Source: Zygnema cylindricum (lineage: Eukaryota > Streptophyta > Zygnematophyceae > Zygnematales > Zygnemataceae). Taken from it: DNA of 16,427 nucleotides. The notes under the pieces were generated by a model, which had not been told where the DNA came from, searched no databases, and was given only the letters and a program-made list of their open reading frames with translations. The translations under genes were made by a program, and so were the position numbers. Positions 8,885 through 16,427 of this stretch are shown here, piece by piece (positions within the stretch are counted from its first letter, which is position 1; the number at the start of each line of letters is the position of its first letter). The DNA is taken from contig JBBHKE010001794.1 in NCBI GenBank assembly GCA_037447655.1, positions 131,858 to 148,284 of the forward strand. Reading direction: 5' to 3'.

Positions 8885-9865
8885 CTTTTTCTTTCCTCTC
8901 GGGGTACCACCAGTCTGCCCCTCTTTTAACCGAAGCTCGATTAGCTTAGTGCACTCTTCCATATAGTGCCCAAGTTTCTTACAAAAATGACATAAACCTT
9001 TGGGAGCCTTTGGTCCGAACTCGTCAGTCTGATTTTTCTGCTCCCTCCCCCCATAGTTTCCGACCGGTTTCCGGGAATCCTTGTTCCTCCAATCGGTCGC
9101 AGTTGCCAAGGCTTGGCCACTTTTTCCTCCTCTTCAAATCTCAATCGTATTCTCCCGAACGAGAATCATCCCTACCGCTAAGTTCCATATCCACCTTGAG
9201 TCCGGCAAGTCCTGCACACTATTGACTATGTTCTCGAACTCATCGGGTAACTTCATCAGTAAACAGTTAACCTTTTCTTTTTCACTAAAATCTTTTCCCG
9301 CACTCTCTAGCTTCATGAAAAGTGTAGCAAACTCATTGCAAAAATCCAACATCTTCCCCCCTTTGTATACATACTCCTTAACTTTCTGATCAGCCAACTG
9401 TTGTTGCTGAATCGTACCACTTCGGTACATCTCTATGAGAGCCATCCAAAGATCGGATGCCCTTTCTACCTACAAATCAGGACATGCAAGTCCTTAAGTG
9501 AGATGGCGTAGGATGAAGTGCTTTGCCGCCATATTGTTGAAGTCCCAGGTTTCAGTATCATTATCCTCGTTCCTCGGAATAGGTGACATGAATGCCGAAC
9601 CAGTTGTTATTGGTGTGGTCGCCTCCTTCTCTTTTCCTTTGTCCACCACCTCTCCTTCTTTTGTTTCCTCCGTTGAAGGTGGATCCTCTTTTCTGGTGAA
9701 TCTGCTTCCTCGAAACCCTGGAGGAATTCCAAGACTTGATGGACGCCCCAACCGTCCACTCACTATCCCCCAAAACCTTTTTTCGCATAGAGCTCCTATC
9801 ATCATACTTTCCCAGTATATGAAGCCAGTTCCATTAAAGATTGGTACCTTAGAGGGTGGGCCCAT
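8885..9865 (-). pseudogene. gag: Element 1 gag (capsid and CCHC zinc knuckle), broken
   Basis: Gag forms the virus-like particle and its zinc knuckle binds the element RNA. The ATG at 9863-9865 lies inside the primer-binding site and is followed within a few residues by KVPIFNGTGFIYW, the usual copia gag opening. The UBN2-type capsid segment follows (WMALIEMY, KMLDFCNEF, LLMKLPDEFENI). The CCHC knuckle CHFCKKLGHYMEEC is at 8951-8992 with CX2CX4HX4C spacing. An acidic linker leads into the protease in the same frame. Lesions: TAA at 9494-9496, TAG at 9470-9472, and two compensating frameshifts between about 9140 and 9110. An in-frame ATG at 9887-9889 inside the LTR would add eight residues; I prefer 9865 because homology starts just after it. 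Confidence 0.93.
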
Positions 9866-9869
9866 AACC
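9855..9869 (-). other. Primer-binding site complementary to half of initiator tRNA-Met
   Basis: The plus-strand bases GGTGGGCCCATAACC directly abut the 5' LTR. They equal the anticodon-arm stretch of plant initiator tRNA-Met, including its CAU anticodon, as I recall that tRNA. On the element strand the complement starts GGTTATGGGCCC. Priming would therefore use a tRNA 5' half cut in the anticodon loop, as known for Drosophila copia and yeast Ty5, not the tRNA 3' end (the TGGTATCAGAGC type). Confidence 0.85.
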
Positions 9870-10926
9870 TGAAACTCTGAGACCTCCATAAGTCCTTAGA
9901 GTGGATCGTTTCTAAAAAGCCTCAAAGATAACCCTGACCCCTTTGTGTTTCAGCAAAAATAACTGCCACCCTGGCAGACAAAAACTCTGACCAACTTCAC
10001 CCCTCTGAAGACAAGACTCCCTTGAGTCGATAGCAAAAACAATCTCTGAATTTGCTCCCCTGAGCAGTAAGTTATGGAGGGTCAAAGTTGACCTTTTGTA
10101 CAGAAGCTCTCTGGGAGAGGGGGTCCTATCTTCTAATTTTTCTAAGTCCTATCTCTCTCACAGATACTATTTACTGATGTACGGAGCCAACCAGATTTCA
10201 GTTTCGTACACAAAAGTAGAGCTTCCAGTGTACTTTATGTACGGCCATTGTACGACATGGCCTAAATGTCGACAGGTGGTATGTCCGAATTCGCTCCCTT
10301 AATCCTCGGAGATGCCGCGATCCTATGTCATTCCGCCACGTGTCATCTGATGTGGCGATGACCACAAACCGCCGAAATCCTCTTCCGCGATCTCGGCGTT
10401 AATTCCGCCCATCCGATTAAATTTACATTTATTGTAGCCGTAATAAATACATGCGCGGTATTCGTTTCACTAAAGAATTAAATGCGGGCTATTGGTTTCT
10501 TATCCGTATCGGAATCCGTACTTTTACATTTACTGGATATATGTCTCCCGTAATCAGTTACAGTTAAATGAACTATCCTACGTATAAATGTTGAAGTAAT
10601 TATCAAACCATATAATACATAACACTACTCCTAGACTTAATGGCTAAGGCTATTGGCTACTGGTTGTCTGCCGGCCGGCAGGTACCAGGATCAAATCCTA
10701 TCGCTGGCACATATCTTTTAGTAAATTAAACCCCTAAGTAAAATATATTTTCCCGTAAACCTCTGGATAGCCTAGGTAGCCATGGCTCTAGCTCCTTCTC
10801 CAATTTCTCAGTGACTGCGACAAGTTTGAGAAGTTGGAGAGAGAAGTTAGAGATAGACTGCCTCGACTTCTTTCTTATTTCTATTCAGACCTAGAAAATA
10901 CTTTAAAAAGACCATTAATTTCTACA
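9870..10926 (-). repeat. 5' LTR of element 1 (right LTR on the plus strand)
   Basis: This partner of 4397-5453 has identical length and the same TG...CA ends, and it would hold the promoter for the minus-strand transcript. Differences from the other LTR are mostly transitions and concentrate in the gag-proximal 430 bp (28 of about 51). The LTR open frame that stays intact in the other two copies has a stop here. Its tRNA-arm-like hairpin (10669-10709) pairs fully once G-U pairs are allowed. Confidence 0.96.
10669..10709 (+). other. tRNA-arm-like hairpin in LTR (copy 2)
   Basis: TGCCGGC (10669-10675) pairs with GCTGGCA (10703-10709), with one G-U pair. The mismatch present in the other LTR of the same element is restored here, and the core GGATCAAATCC is unchanged. 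Confidence 0.4.
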
Positions 10927-10931
10927 AGTAC
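10927..10931. repeat. Target-site duplication AGTAC, right copy of element 1
   Basis: This exactly matches 4392-4396 and begins on the base after the LTR CA. Confidence 0.95.
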
Positions 10932-11483
10932 CTACCCAACAACCAACTTTGAACTGACACAAAATATGACTTACAAAGCCATTATGCCTCAAATTAGCCA
11001 CACTGATACAAAATACAATAAACTGACAATTGTCAAAATTGCAGCCCAAATGACGCAGTAAACCATAAGATATGATATTTGGAAGTTTCCCAAAAACTGC
11101 CCTCATAAAATCATATTCCCAAAAGTGGATACTACAAAATTGGCTATGTCCTAAGTTATATACTCACAGTGTGTATCTACTGATCTACACTAATTTAGGT
11201 AATCATTACTACGGTTATTATCCTCAATATCGACAAAGCATCCTACCTTTAAGTCACTGTACCTTAAAAACCCTAATTTTTTTTTTCTAAAAACCTGATT
11301 AATGGAACACAATTTTTTATTACACTAAACTACAAACCAATGTTATTCAGATATTTAGAGATATTGAACCATACAAAAAACGTTCCAACCGTACACAAAA
11401 CGTTCCAAATGCTTAGTCAGCGGTAATCGCTAAAGTCTAGCCGAATGTGGTGGTGTAGTACGAAGCACCTGAGTGCTTTGTCA
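10932..11483. other. Spacer between the two elements, no gene seen
   Basis: This AT-rich non-coding DNA was the right flank when element 1 inserted. It holds two near-identical 20-bp units (11369-11388 and 11389-11408, ending ACGTTCCAA) and a 9-T run near 11280. Some or all of it may belong to the 3' LTR of element 2, whose left end I could not place. Confidence 0.4.
11369..11408. repeat. 20-bp tandem repeat, two copies
   Basis: CCATACAAAAAACGTTCCAA is followed by CCGTACACAAAACGTTCCAA, with two differences. Confidence 0.75.
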
Positions 11484-11552
11484 CTTGTGGTCCCACGCGA
11501 ATCATGCTTGTGGTCCCTCGTGAATCACACTTGTAGTCCTGGGTGAATCGCG
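11484..11552. repeat. 23-bp tandem repeat, three copies
   Basis: Units at 11484-11506, 11507-11529 and 11530-11552 share the pattern CTTGTGGTCC....GTGAATCA.., with several substitutions each. They are non-coding and lie in what may be the LTR or flank of element 2. Repeats of this kind occur in the U3 of some LTR retrotransposons, but that role here is only a guess. Confidence 0.8.
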
Positions 11553-11774
11553 TCCGTTGGAGCAAATTCGATCGATGATGGTACCGTCGAACTGTAACAT
11601 ATGTTTCCGGAATACCCGGGTCAGATCACGTTCGTCCGATCATGTGAATCGAATCGTCAAATGTTTAACACGTATGGCTGACCGTCGGCGCCACTCCAAA
11701 AAACCTGCATACGTTCTTTCGCCGACACGTGTCCCTGCAAAAGTACGATACACTCTACTGTACTATTTGCTACT
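11553..11774. other. Non-coding segment, possible U3/U5 part of the element 2 LTR
   Basis: This is a moderately GC-rich segment with a CGACACGTGT word similar to one in the element 1 LTRs. I see no domain in the short open frame on the plus strand. Its position next to the polypurine tract of element 2 makes LTR origin plausible, but no second copy is in the window to prove it. Confidence 0.3.
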
Positions 11775-11874
11775 GCAACGCTAATAAAGGTAAGTATTAA
11801 AGTAGACTACTAGGAAAATATCCTAAGTAATTTTTACCCCTATTTACTAAAAGAAAGATTTATAAATTACAACA
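11775..11874 (-). repeat. Start of the 3' LTR of element 2 (other end not determined)
   Basis: Reading the minus strand, the pol stop is followed by TTTAGGGGAG and then TGTTGTAATTTATAAATC. This mirrors the polypurine tract and LTR start (TGTAGAAATT) of element 1. The boundary at 11874 is therefore well placed. The far end needs the 5' LTR, which lies outside the window, so the coordinates given are a minimum. Confidence 0.6.
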
Positions 11875-11884
11875 CTCCCCTAAA
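11875..11884 (-). other. Polypurine tract of element 2
   Basis: On the minus strand TTTAGGGGAG directly precedes a TG that starts the 3' LTR, and the pol stop lies 14 bases upstream. It is near-identical to the element 1 tract. Confidence 0.75.
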
Positions 11885-11897
11885 TCTTTAGACTCAG

Positions 11898-13477
11898 TTA
11901 CTCACTTACTCGAATAACATCTCTGCAAAACCGTAACTTACGAGCAAGAAGGGCTTTTGTTAACATGTCAGCCACCATCTTCTCATCGGGTAAATAACAC
12001 AGTTTAACGACTTTTGCAAGTACTTTTTCTCTAACAAAGTGAAGTCTAACATCCATGTGTTTGCTCTTAAAGTGATGGCTGGGGTTAGAGGCAATTGCAA
12101 TGGCTGCCTGGTTGTCACACCAGATAGCTTGAGGACAAGTTTGCATATACCCAAGTTCTTGTAAAATGGACTTGACCCATAGGAGCTCCTTGAGGGCAGA
12201 AGCTGCTGCCATATATTCTGACTCCATTTTGGATTGAGCTGTAACCTTTTGTACTTTGCTACTCCAGCAGCAAGTTCCATCTCCAATCTTCAGAACAAAG
12301 CTAGTTGTAGATTTCCGGCTTGTCATGTCTCCATAGCTAGCATCGCTCCATGTCTGTATTTTTACCTCTCCTCTCTGAGTACAAGCTTGAGACTTCGAGT
12401 ACCTGCAAGATATCTCAACACCCTTTTTGTTGCTTCCCAATCTGCCTTTTTAGGATTGACTTCTACTCAAGACTCCGACAGATGCTACAATGTCGGGTCT
12501 CGTACAGTTCATAAAATATATAAGACTTCCAACTACCTGTCTATATGGCTTTGAAGCCATAAACTCTTCCTCCTATGTCTCTAGATTCTCACAAACCATT
12601 ATGCCTGAGTCTGACTCAATTCCTTTGAATTTCTGCCTGAATTCCATGGGAGTTATACATCATTTCACATCTTTCATTTCAAATCTTTCGAGCATGTTAC
12701 CTATTGCTTCTTTCTGAGTCAACATAATCAACCTTTTGTTTCTGTCTCTTTCTACCTGTATACCTAAGATATACTTGGCTTCTCCGAGGTCCTTCATCTC
12801 AAACCTAGGTTTTAAAGTCGCTTTAATGCGGTTTATTTTATCCATTGACTTACTTATTTATAATAGATCATCCACATATACAAAAATGTAAATTATCCTA
12901 TCCTCCCCTTGTAGAACATATACTGAATGATCTGAGCTAATTCTTTTAAAACCTAGCCCAGTCAAAAACTCATCTAAGTTCAAATTCCATTGTCTAGGGG
13001 CTTGTTTCAACCCATATAAAGATTTCATTAGTTTGCACACCAATTCCTCCTTTCCTTTTTCTACATACATATCAGGCTGTTTCATGTAGATGTTCTCTTC
13101 TAATTCCCCATACAAGAAAGCAGTTTTAACATCCATTTGTTATACTTCCATTTTTTCTATTGCTGCAAGACTTAGCAAGATTTTGACAGTAGGAAATCTA
13201 ACAACTTGAGAGAAGGTTTCTTCAAAATCAATACCTTCTTTTTGATTATTCCCCTTGGCCACTAGTCTCGCCTTATACCTTTCAATGGTGTTGTCCGGGT
13301 TCAACTTCACCTTGAATACCCATTTGTTGCCGATGGCTTTTCTGCCTGGAGGAAGATCCACCAGCTACCACGTTTATGCCTCCATAATAGATTTCATTTC
13401 ATCGTTCGCCGCCTCAATCTAATGATTTCTCTCAGGTGATGTAAAGGCCTCTTCAATTGTTTGAGGCTCCTCTGTAG
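11898..13477 (-). pseudogene. pol: Element 2 pol: reverse transcriptase and RNase H, broken
   Basis: Just inside the solo LTR the frame reads the EEPQTIEEA-type RT lead-in. It continues with [22 protein letters not shown] (motif A), SLYGLKQAPRQW and FVYVDDLL (catalytic Asp pair). RNase H has TWSDASYGD, KMESEYMA and CDNQAAIA, and the tail VADMLTKALLARKLRFCRDV ends at TAA 11898-11900. Stops in this one frame lie at 13419-13421, 13374-13376, 13365-13367, 13140-13142, 12858-12860, 12660-12662 and 12573-12575. A frameshift sits in an A run near 12450 and is reversed near 12375. All catalytic motifs remain recognisable, so the loss is by scattered point decay rather than deletion. Confidence 0.94.
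13473..13477. repeat. Target-site duplication TGTAG, left copy (solo LTR)
   Basis: TGTAG abuts the TG of the solo LTR and is repeated exactly at 14508-14512. Confidence 0.93.
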
Positions 13478-13941
13478 TGTAACTCTGAGACCTCCATAGG
13501 ACCTCAGAGTAGGCAGCTCACACGAAGCCTCTAGGATAACCCTGACCCCTTTGTGTTTCAGCAAGAATAACTGCCACCCTGGCAAACAAAAACTCAGACC
13601 ACCTTCACCCCTGTAAAGGCAAGACTCCCCTGAGTCTATAGCAAAAAGAATCTCTGAATTTGCTCCCCTGAGCAGTAAGTTATGAAGGGTCAAAGTTGAC
13701 CTTTTGTACAGAAGCTCTCTGGGAGAGAGGGTCCAATCTATCAAATTTTTCTAAGTCCTATCTCTCTCTAAACTCTATCTACTGAAGTACGGCACCAATC
13801 ATAATAGTGTATCGTACATAAGGTACAAGTGCCGATGTACTTTATGTACGGATATTGTACGACATGGCCAACAAGTCGACACATGCCATTTTTGGATTCG
13901 TTCTTGGAATCCCAGGAGATGTCGCAATCCAATGTGATTTT

Positions 13942-13967
13942 GCCACGTGGCAATTGACGTGACGTCA
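13942..13967. promoter_or_regulatory. G-box plus TGACG motif cluster in solo LTR
   Basis: The palindrome GCCACGTGGC (13942-13951) is followed after three bases by TGACGTGACGTCA (13955-13967). CACGTG is a known bZIP/bHLH site and paired TGACG is the as-1-type site for TGA factors in plants. The matching positions in the element 1 LTRs keep CCACGTGT but have lost the TGACGT part. Activity is inferred, not shown. Confidence 0.4.
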
Positions 13968-14256
13968 ACCGCAAACCGCCGAAAACCTATTCCACGATCT
14001 CGGCATGCTTCGTGGCCGTCCGATTAAGCCGGATTACAATCGTGACCGTCATAAATACTTCCGCAGTATTTGTTTCGCTTTCTAAACAAAATGCGCAGTA
14101 TTCGTTTCGGATGTTTCGTACGCCGTACTTTACAAACTGTGTCTATGTTTAAAGATCCGTTAAATGAAATAGACTACGTGTTAACATTTAAATACCTATC
14201 AAACTATATATCTTCAAGCATGATGGCAGACTAAATGGCTAAGGCTACAGGCTAAG

Positions 14257-14299
14257 TTGACGGGCGGTAGGTACCAGGTTCAAACCCTAGGTCCGTCAA
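14257..14299 (+). other. tRNA-arm-like hairpin in solo LTR (copy 3)
   Basis: TTGACGG (14257-14263) pairs perfectly with CCGTCAA (14293-14299) although both arms differ in sequence from the other LTRs. The enclosed GGTTCAAACCC fits the pol III B-box consensus GGTTCRANNCC. Confidence 0.45.
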
Positions 14300-14507
14300 T
14301 TTACATTTTGGTAAATCTACCAAAATCTACAACCCGTAACTCTATCTCTAATCAGCATAGGCAGCCATGGCTCTAGCTCCCTCTTCAACCTTCAGTGACT
14401 ACGACAAGTGTGGGAGCTGAAGAGAGAAGTTAGAGGCAGACTGCCTCGGCTTCTTTTCTGCATTTTGCAAAACATAGAAAATACTAAAATAACCTTTTAT
14501 TTCTACA

Positions 14508-14512
14508 TGTAG
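14508..14512. repeat. Target-site duplication TGTAG, right copy (solo LTR)
   Basis: This exactly matches 13473-13477 and starts on the base after the LTR CA. Confidence 0.93.
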
Positions 14513-15193
14513 CCGCAGAAAAAGCAAAGCGAGAGCTTGCTTGCAAACGGCTACTAGATCTCTTTCCCCCCGGAAATTTTGAGGCTGAAATTGTCGGCAG
14601 TCTCGGATTTTGACTGCCTTTGCTGATCCGCGACCTGTGATGTAACAGTTTGTTCCGCCTGAGCTAGAACTTGTGGTGAAGCCTCCTGTGAAGCCATTAA
14701 GGGAACTGAAGGAAGAGTAGTCACATTTGGCTGTGGAAAGTAAACCCGCTGCGTGTGGTGAAAAATGACATATTCTTGGTTTTCCTTTGCCAGTTTGTCT
14801 AGCACTTGAAAAGAATCAACCGAATCCATCTCATCTTTAATCTGGATATTTCTAGAGATAACCACTTTCTGTTTCTCAAATACAAAAACTCTATAACCTT
14901 TTGCATTATCATCATACCCCATGAAAATTCTTGGTAAGCCCTTGGCATCCATTTTCCATCTATCCTGTGAAGTATCTAGAATAAAACACTTGTTGCCAAA
15001 GATCTTAAAGTGACTAACATCAAGTTTTTCTCCATTCCAAAGCTCAAAAGGTGTAGTGCTAATAGATCTAGAAGCAATTCTATTCTTAATATAAACAACG
15101 CAGTTAAGTGCTTCAACCCAGAATTTCAAATCTAGCCTTTTATCTGCAAGCATGGACCGAGCACTTTCGGTCACTGTCCTATTTAATCTCTCA

Positions 15194-15271
15194 GAAACTA
15201 CATTCTGCTCCGGTGTATATGGAACTGTAAGAGAAACACCATTATGCTCCGGTGTATATGGAACTGTAAGA
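15194..15271. repeat. 39-bp in-frame tandem duplication in integrase core
   Basis: Units 15194-15232 and 15233-15271 differ at three clustered positions. Each encodes the LTVPYTPE-type segment just before the catalytic Glu, so 13 residues are inserted without changing the frame. Confidence 0.93.
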
Positions 15272-16304
15272 TTGTGACTGATACCTTCTTGAAGGAGAAA
15301 CTCTTCGAATTCCTTTGATGTATATTCTCCCCCATTGTCCGATCTCAGCGCCAAGATTGGAACTCCATGAAGCTTTTCCGCCCACGCTTTCTAGTGTTTG
15401 AAGTGAGAAAACACTTCATTTTTATGTTGCATGAAGTAAACTTTGGTATATCTCGAGTAGTCATGTGTAAATGTAACCATATAGTGGACGCCTCCAACCG
15501 AAGCCACTTGTGAAGGACCGAGAACATCAGAATGTATTAGCTGCAGAATTTTCTCCAATCTGTGGTCTGTTTCCTGTGGAAACGACAATTTGTGGAACTT
15601 GCCAATGGAACAACCATCACGTGATTTTATAGGTTGGGAACTGAGAGAAACTCCCTTAAATTTTCCCGAATTCACCATTTTTTAAGGCTATCATAATTCA
15701 TATGTCCTAATCTTTTATGCCACAACTCATTATCCGATCGGACACTAGAGTAGAGAACATCAATTTCTTTATATTCAACCATGTCCATCTGGTACATTTT
15801 GCTAGCATCTCTAGTTCGTTTTAGTGCTACTTTCCCTTTCTTGCTAACAACCTGTCTACCTCCTTTTAGAGTGACTTCAAAGCCTTTGCTCTCCACTAAT
15901 GATGTAGAAAAATGATTTTTCTTAAAGTCTGGAACAAACAAAACATTGTGAAGGGTTCTTTCTACCGACTTTCTCCCCACATCTACCATCAAAGATACAT
16001 CATCCTGAGCTGAGGTTTGAACACTCATGCCACAAACATAGTAAATACTCTTTGGAGATGTTTGCTGCAGATTCGTAAAAGTCGCCTTGTTCCAACACAT
16101 GTGGGCAGACGCTCCCGTGTCCATGATCCATCCTGCATCCTAAAGACCCTCCATGGCTGCCGCCATAACAAATAATTCCGCATCCTCTGTCTCATTGAAG
16201 CTTAAAGATTCATCTGCATCAGTTGCAGTGGATGAAAAAAGAGCATTTCCACGGGTAAGATTCCCAGAGAAGCCTCTGTGATATTGGCTTTGCTGCCGAC
16301 CTAT

Positions 16305-16427
16305 TGAAAAGTAAGCTTTAGTAAGTCTTAGAAATTTGAGTCTAGGACTTAGAATATTTTTGGAATACCAACTGTTCAATATTGACCAAATTTAGTGTGG
16401 ATTTTTTGTAGTATCTACACGAATTGA
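16305..16427. repeat. Dispersed repeat, copy B, runs off the window
   Basis: This begins TGAAAAGTAAGC and aligns to 3816-3932 at about 80% identity, with one short insertion (CCAACTGTTCA region). It replaces element 2 gag at 16304, so it inserted into, or is the breakpoint of, element 2. Five bases before it read CCTAT; the matching duplication would lie beyond the window. Confidence 0.65.

Larger units (their letters stand above)
4397..10926 (-). mobile_element. Ty1/copia LTR retrotransposon, structurally complete, coding decayed (element 1)
   Basis: The element is 6530 bp, bounded by two LTRs of exactly 1057 bp that begin TG and end CA. The 5-bp duplication AGTAC sits on both sides (4392-4396 and 10927-10931). 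On the minus strand the order is 5' LTR, primer-binding site, gag with a CCHC knuckle, protease, integrase, reverse transcriptase, RNase H, polypurine tract, 3' LTR. Integrase before reverse transcriptase is diagnostic of Ty1/copia (Pseudoviridae) rather than Ty3/gypsy. Gag and pol share one frame, as in copia-type elements with a single polyprotein. At least three nonsense codons, several frameshifts and one duplication make it non-autonomous. About 50 LTR differences in 1057 bp (hand count, about 5%) point to a moderately recent insertion. Confidence 0.97.
13478..14507 (-). mobile_element. Solo LTR of the element 1 family, nested in element 2 pol
   Basis: The 1030-bp sequence starts TGTAACTCTGAGACC and ends TTTATTTCTACA, the same ends as the element 1 LTRs. 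It is flanked by the perfect 5-bp duplication TGTAG. Identity to the element 1 LTRs is about 88% by eye over the first 250 bp (R/U5 side) and lower elsewhere. No internal element sequence is present, so this is the product of LTR-LTR recombination. It splits element 2 pol between integrase and reverse transcriptase. It keeps ten GTAC tetramers, a G-box (13942-13951) and TGACGTGACGTCA (13955-13967). Confidence 0.95.
11875..16304 (-). mobile_element. Second Ty1/copia element, degenerate, interrupted and 5'-incomplete (element 2)
   Basis: The minus-strand order is gag C-terminus, protease, integrase, [solo LTR], reverse transcriptase, RNase H, polypurine tract. Its proteins are clearly homologous to element 1 but belong to another lineage member. 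At least nine in-frame stops, several frameshifts, a 39-bp duplication and the nested LTR make it much older than element 1. At 16304 the gag sequence stops abruptly at the dispersed repeat, so the zinc knuckle, capsid, primer site and 5' LTR are not visible here. Confidence 0.93.
14508..16304 (-). pseudogene. pol: Element 2 gag C-terminus, protease and integrase, broken
   Basis: The visible chain starts with the Gln/Ser-rich end of gag and enters the protease, whose active site is intact (WIMDTGASAHMC). A TAG at 16140-16142 lies just before it. The integrase zinc domain keeps WHKRLGH, but the first Cys of the CX2C pair is Arg (15619-15621, codon CGT) before DGC. The core has Asp in IHSDVLGP (15526-15528), Asp in RSDNGGEY (15337-15339) and Glu in VVSERLNRT. 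A 39-bp in-frame duplication makes 48 residues between the last two instead of 35. Other lesions: a one-base loss in an A run near 15675; TAG at 15391-15393; and a frameshift near 14570 in a G run, after which the frame runs to the solo LTR. Confidence 0.94.

Noticed and set aside
9470-9496. Gag stops as programmed readthrough or frameshift sites
   Set aside because: Two different stops lie mid-capsid, not at the gag-pol border, and occur with many random lesions, so decay is simpler.
15345-15527. Minus-strand open frame overlapping the integrase
   Set aside because: It is a shadow of the integrase frame, which is identifiable by its motifs.

Overview
This window looks like intergenic nuclear DNA of a eukaryote, most likely a plant. 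It is a nest of decayed retrotransposons, satellites and low-complexity tracts. I see no intact host gene, no RNA gene and nothing bacterial. The plant assignment rests on three points: plant-style Ty1/copia gag-pol proteins; a primer-binding site whose 15 bases match the plant form of initiator tRNA-Met as I remember it (the animal form differs near the anticodon stem); and long AT microsatellites. The species cannot be told from the window.

Layout. 1-1220 is AT-rich low-complexity DNA with degenerate 33-bp tandem repeats and a TA microsatellite of about 500 bp. 1450-1600 is a polypyrimidine tract followed by a polypurine tract. 1780-2502 is unusually rich in GTAC and holds a diverged repeat pair. 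3478-3810 is a plus-strand fragment of a non-LTR-type reverse transcriptase with a frameshift and a lost catalytic Asp. It is cut off at about 3816 by a dispersed repeat that reappears at the right edge (16305-16427).

4397-10926 is a structurally complete minus-strand Ty1/copia element (element 1). It has two 1057-bp LTRs that differ by about 5%, a perfect 5-bp target duplication AGTAC, a primer-binding site complementary to the half-molecule of initiator tRNA-Met, a polypurine tract, and a gag-PR-IN-RT-RNase H coding region broken by stops, frameshifts and a 65-bp duplication.

11875-16304 is a second, older minus-strand copia element (element 2). It is broken by more stops, by a 39-bp duplication inside the integrase core, and by a solo LTR (13478-14507, target duplication TGTAG) of the element 1 family. 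Its 5' end is replaced by the dispersed repeat at 16305.

Order of events, inferred from nesting: element 2 inserted first; an element 1 relative inserted into its pol and recombined to a solo LTR; element 1 inserted at AGTAC, and its LTR divergence makes it a fairly recent but now defective copy. None of the retroelement genes here could make a full product. The more unusual observations are the half-tRNA primer site that contains the gag start codon, a tRNA-arm-like structure with paired base changes in the three LTRs, the GTAC clusters, and the altered integrase spacing.
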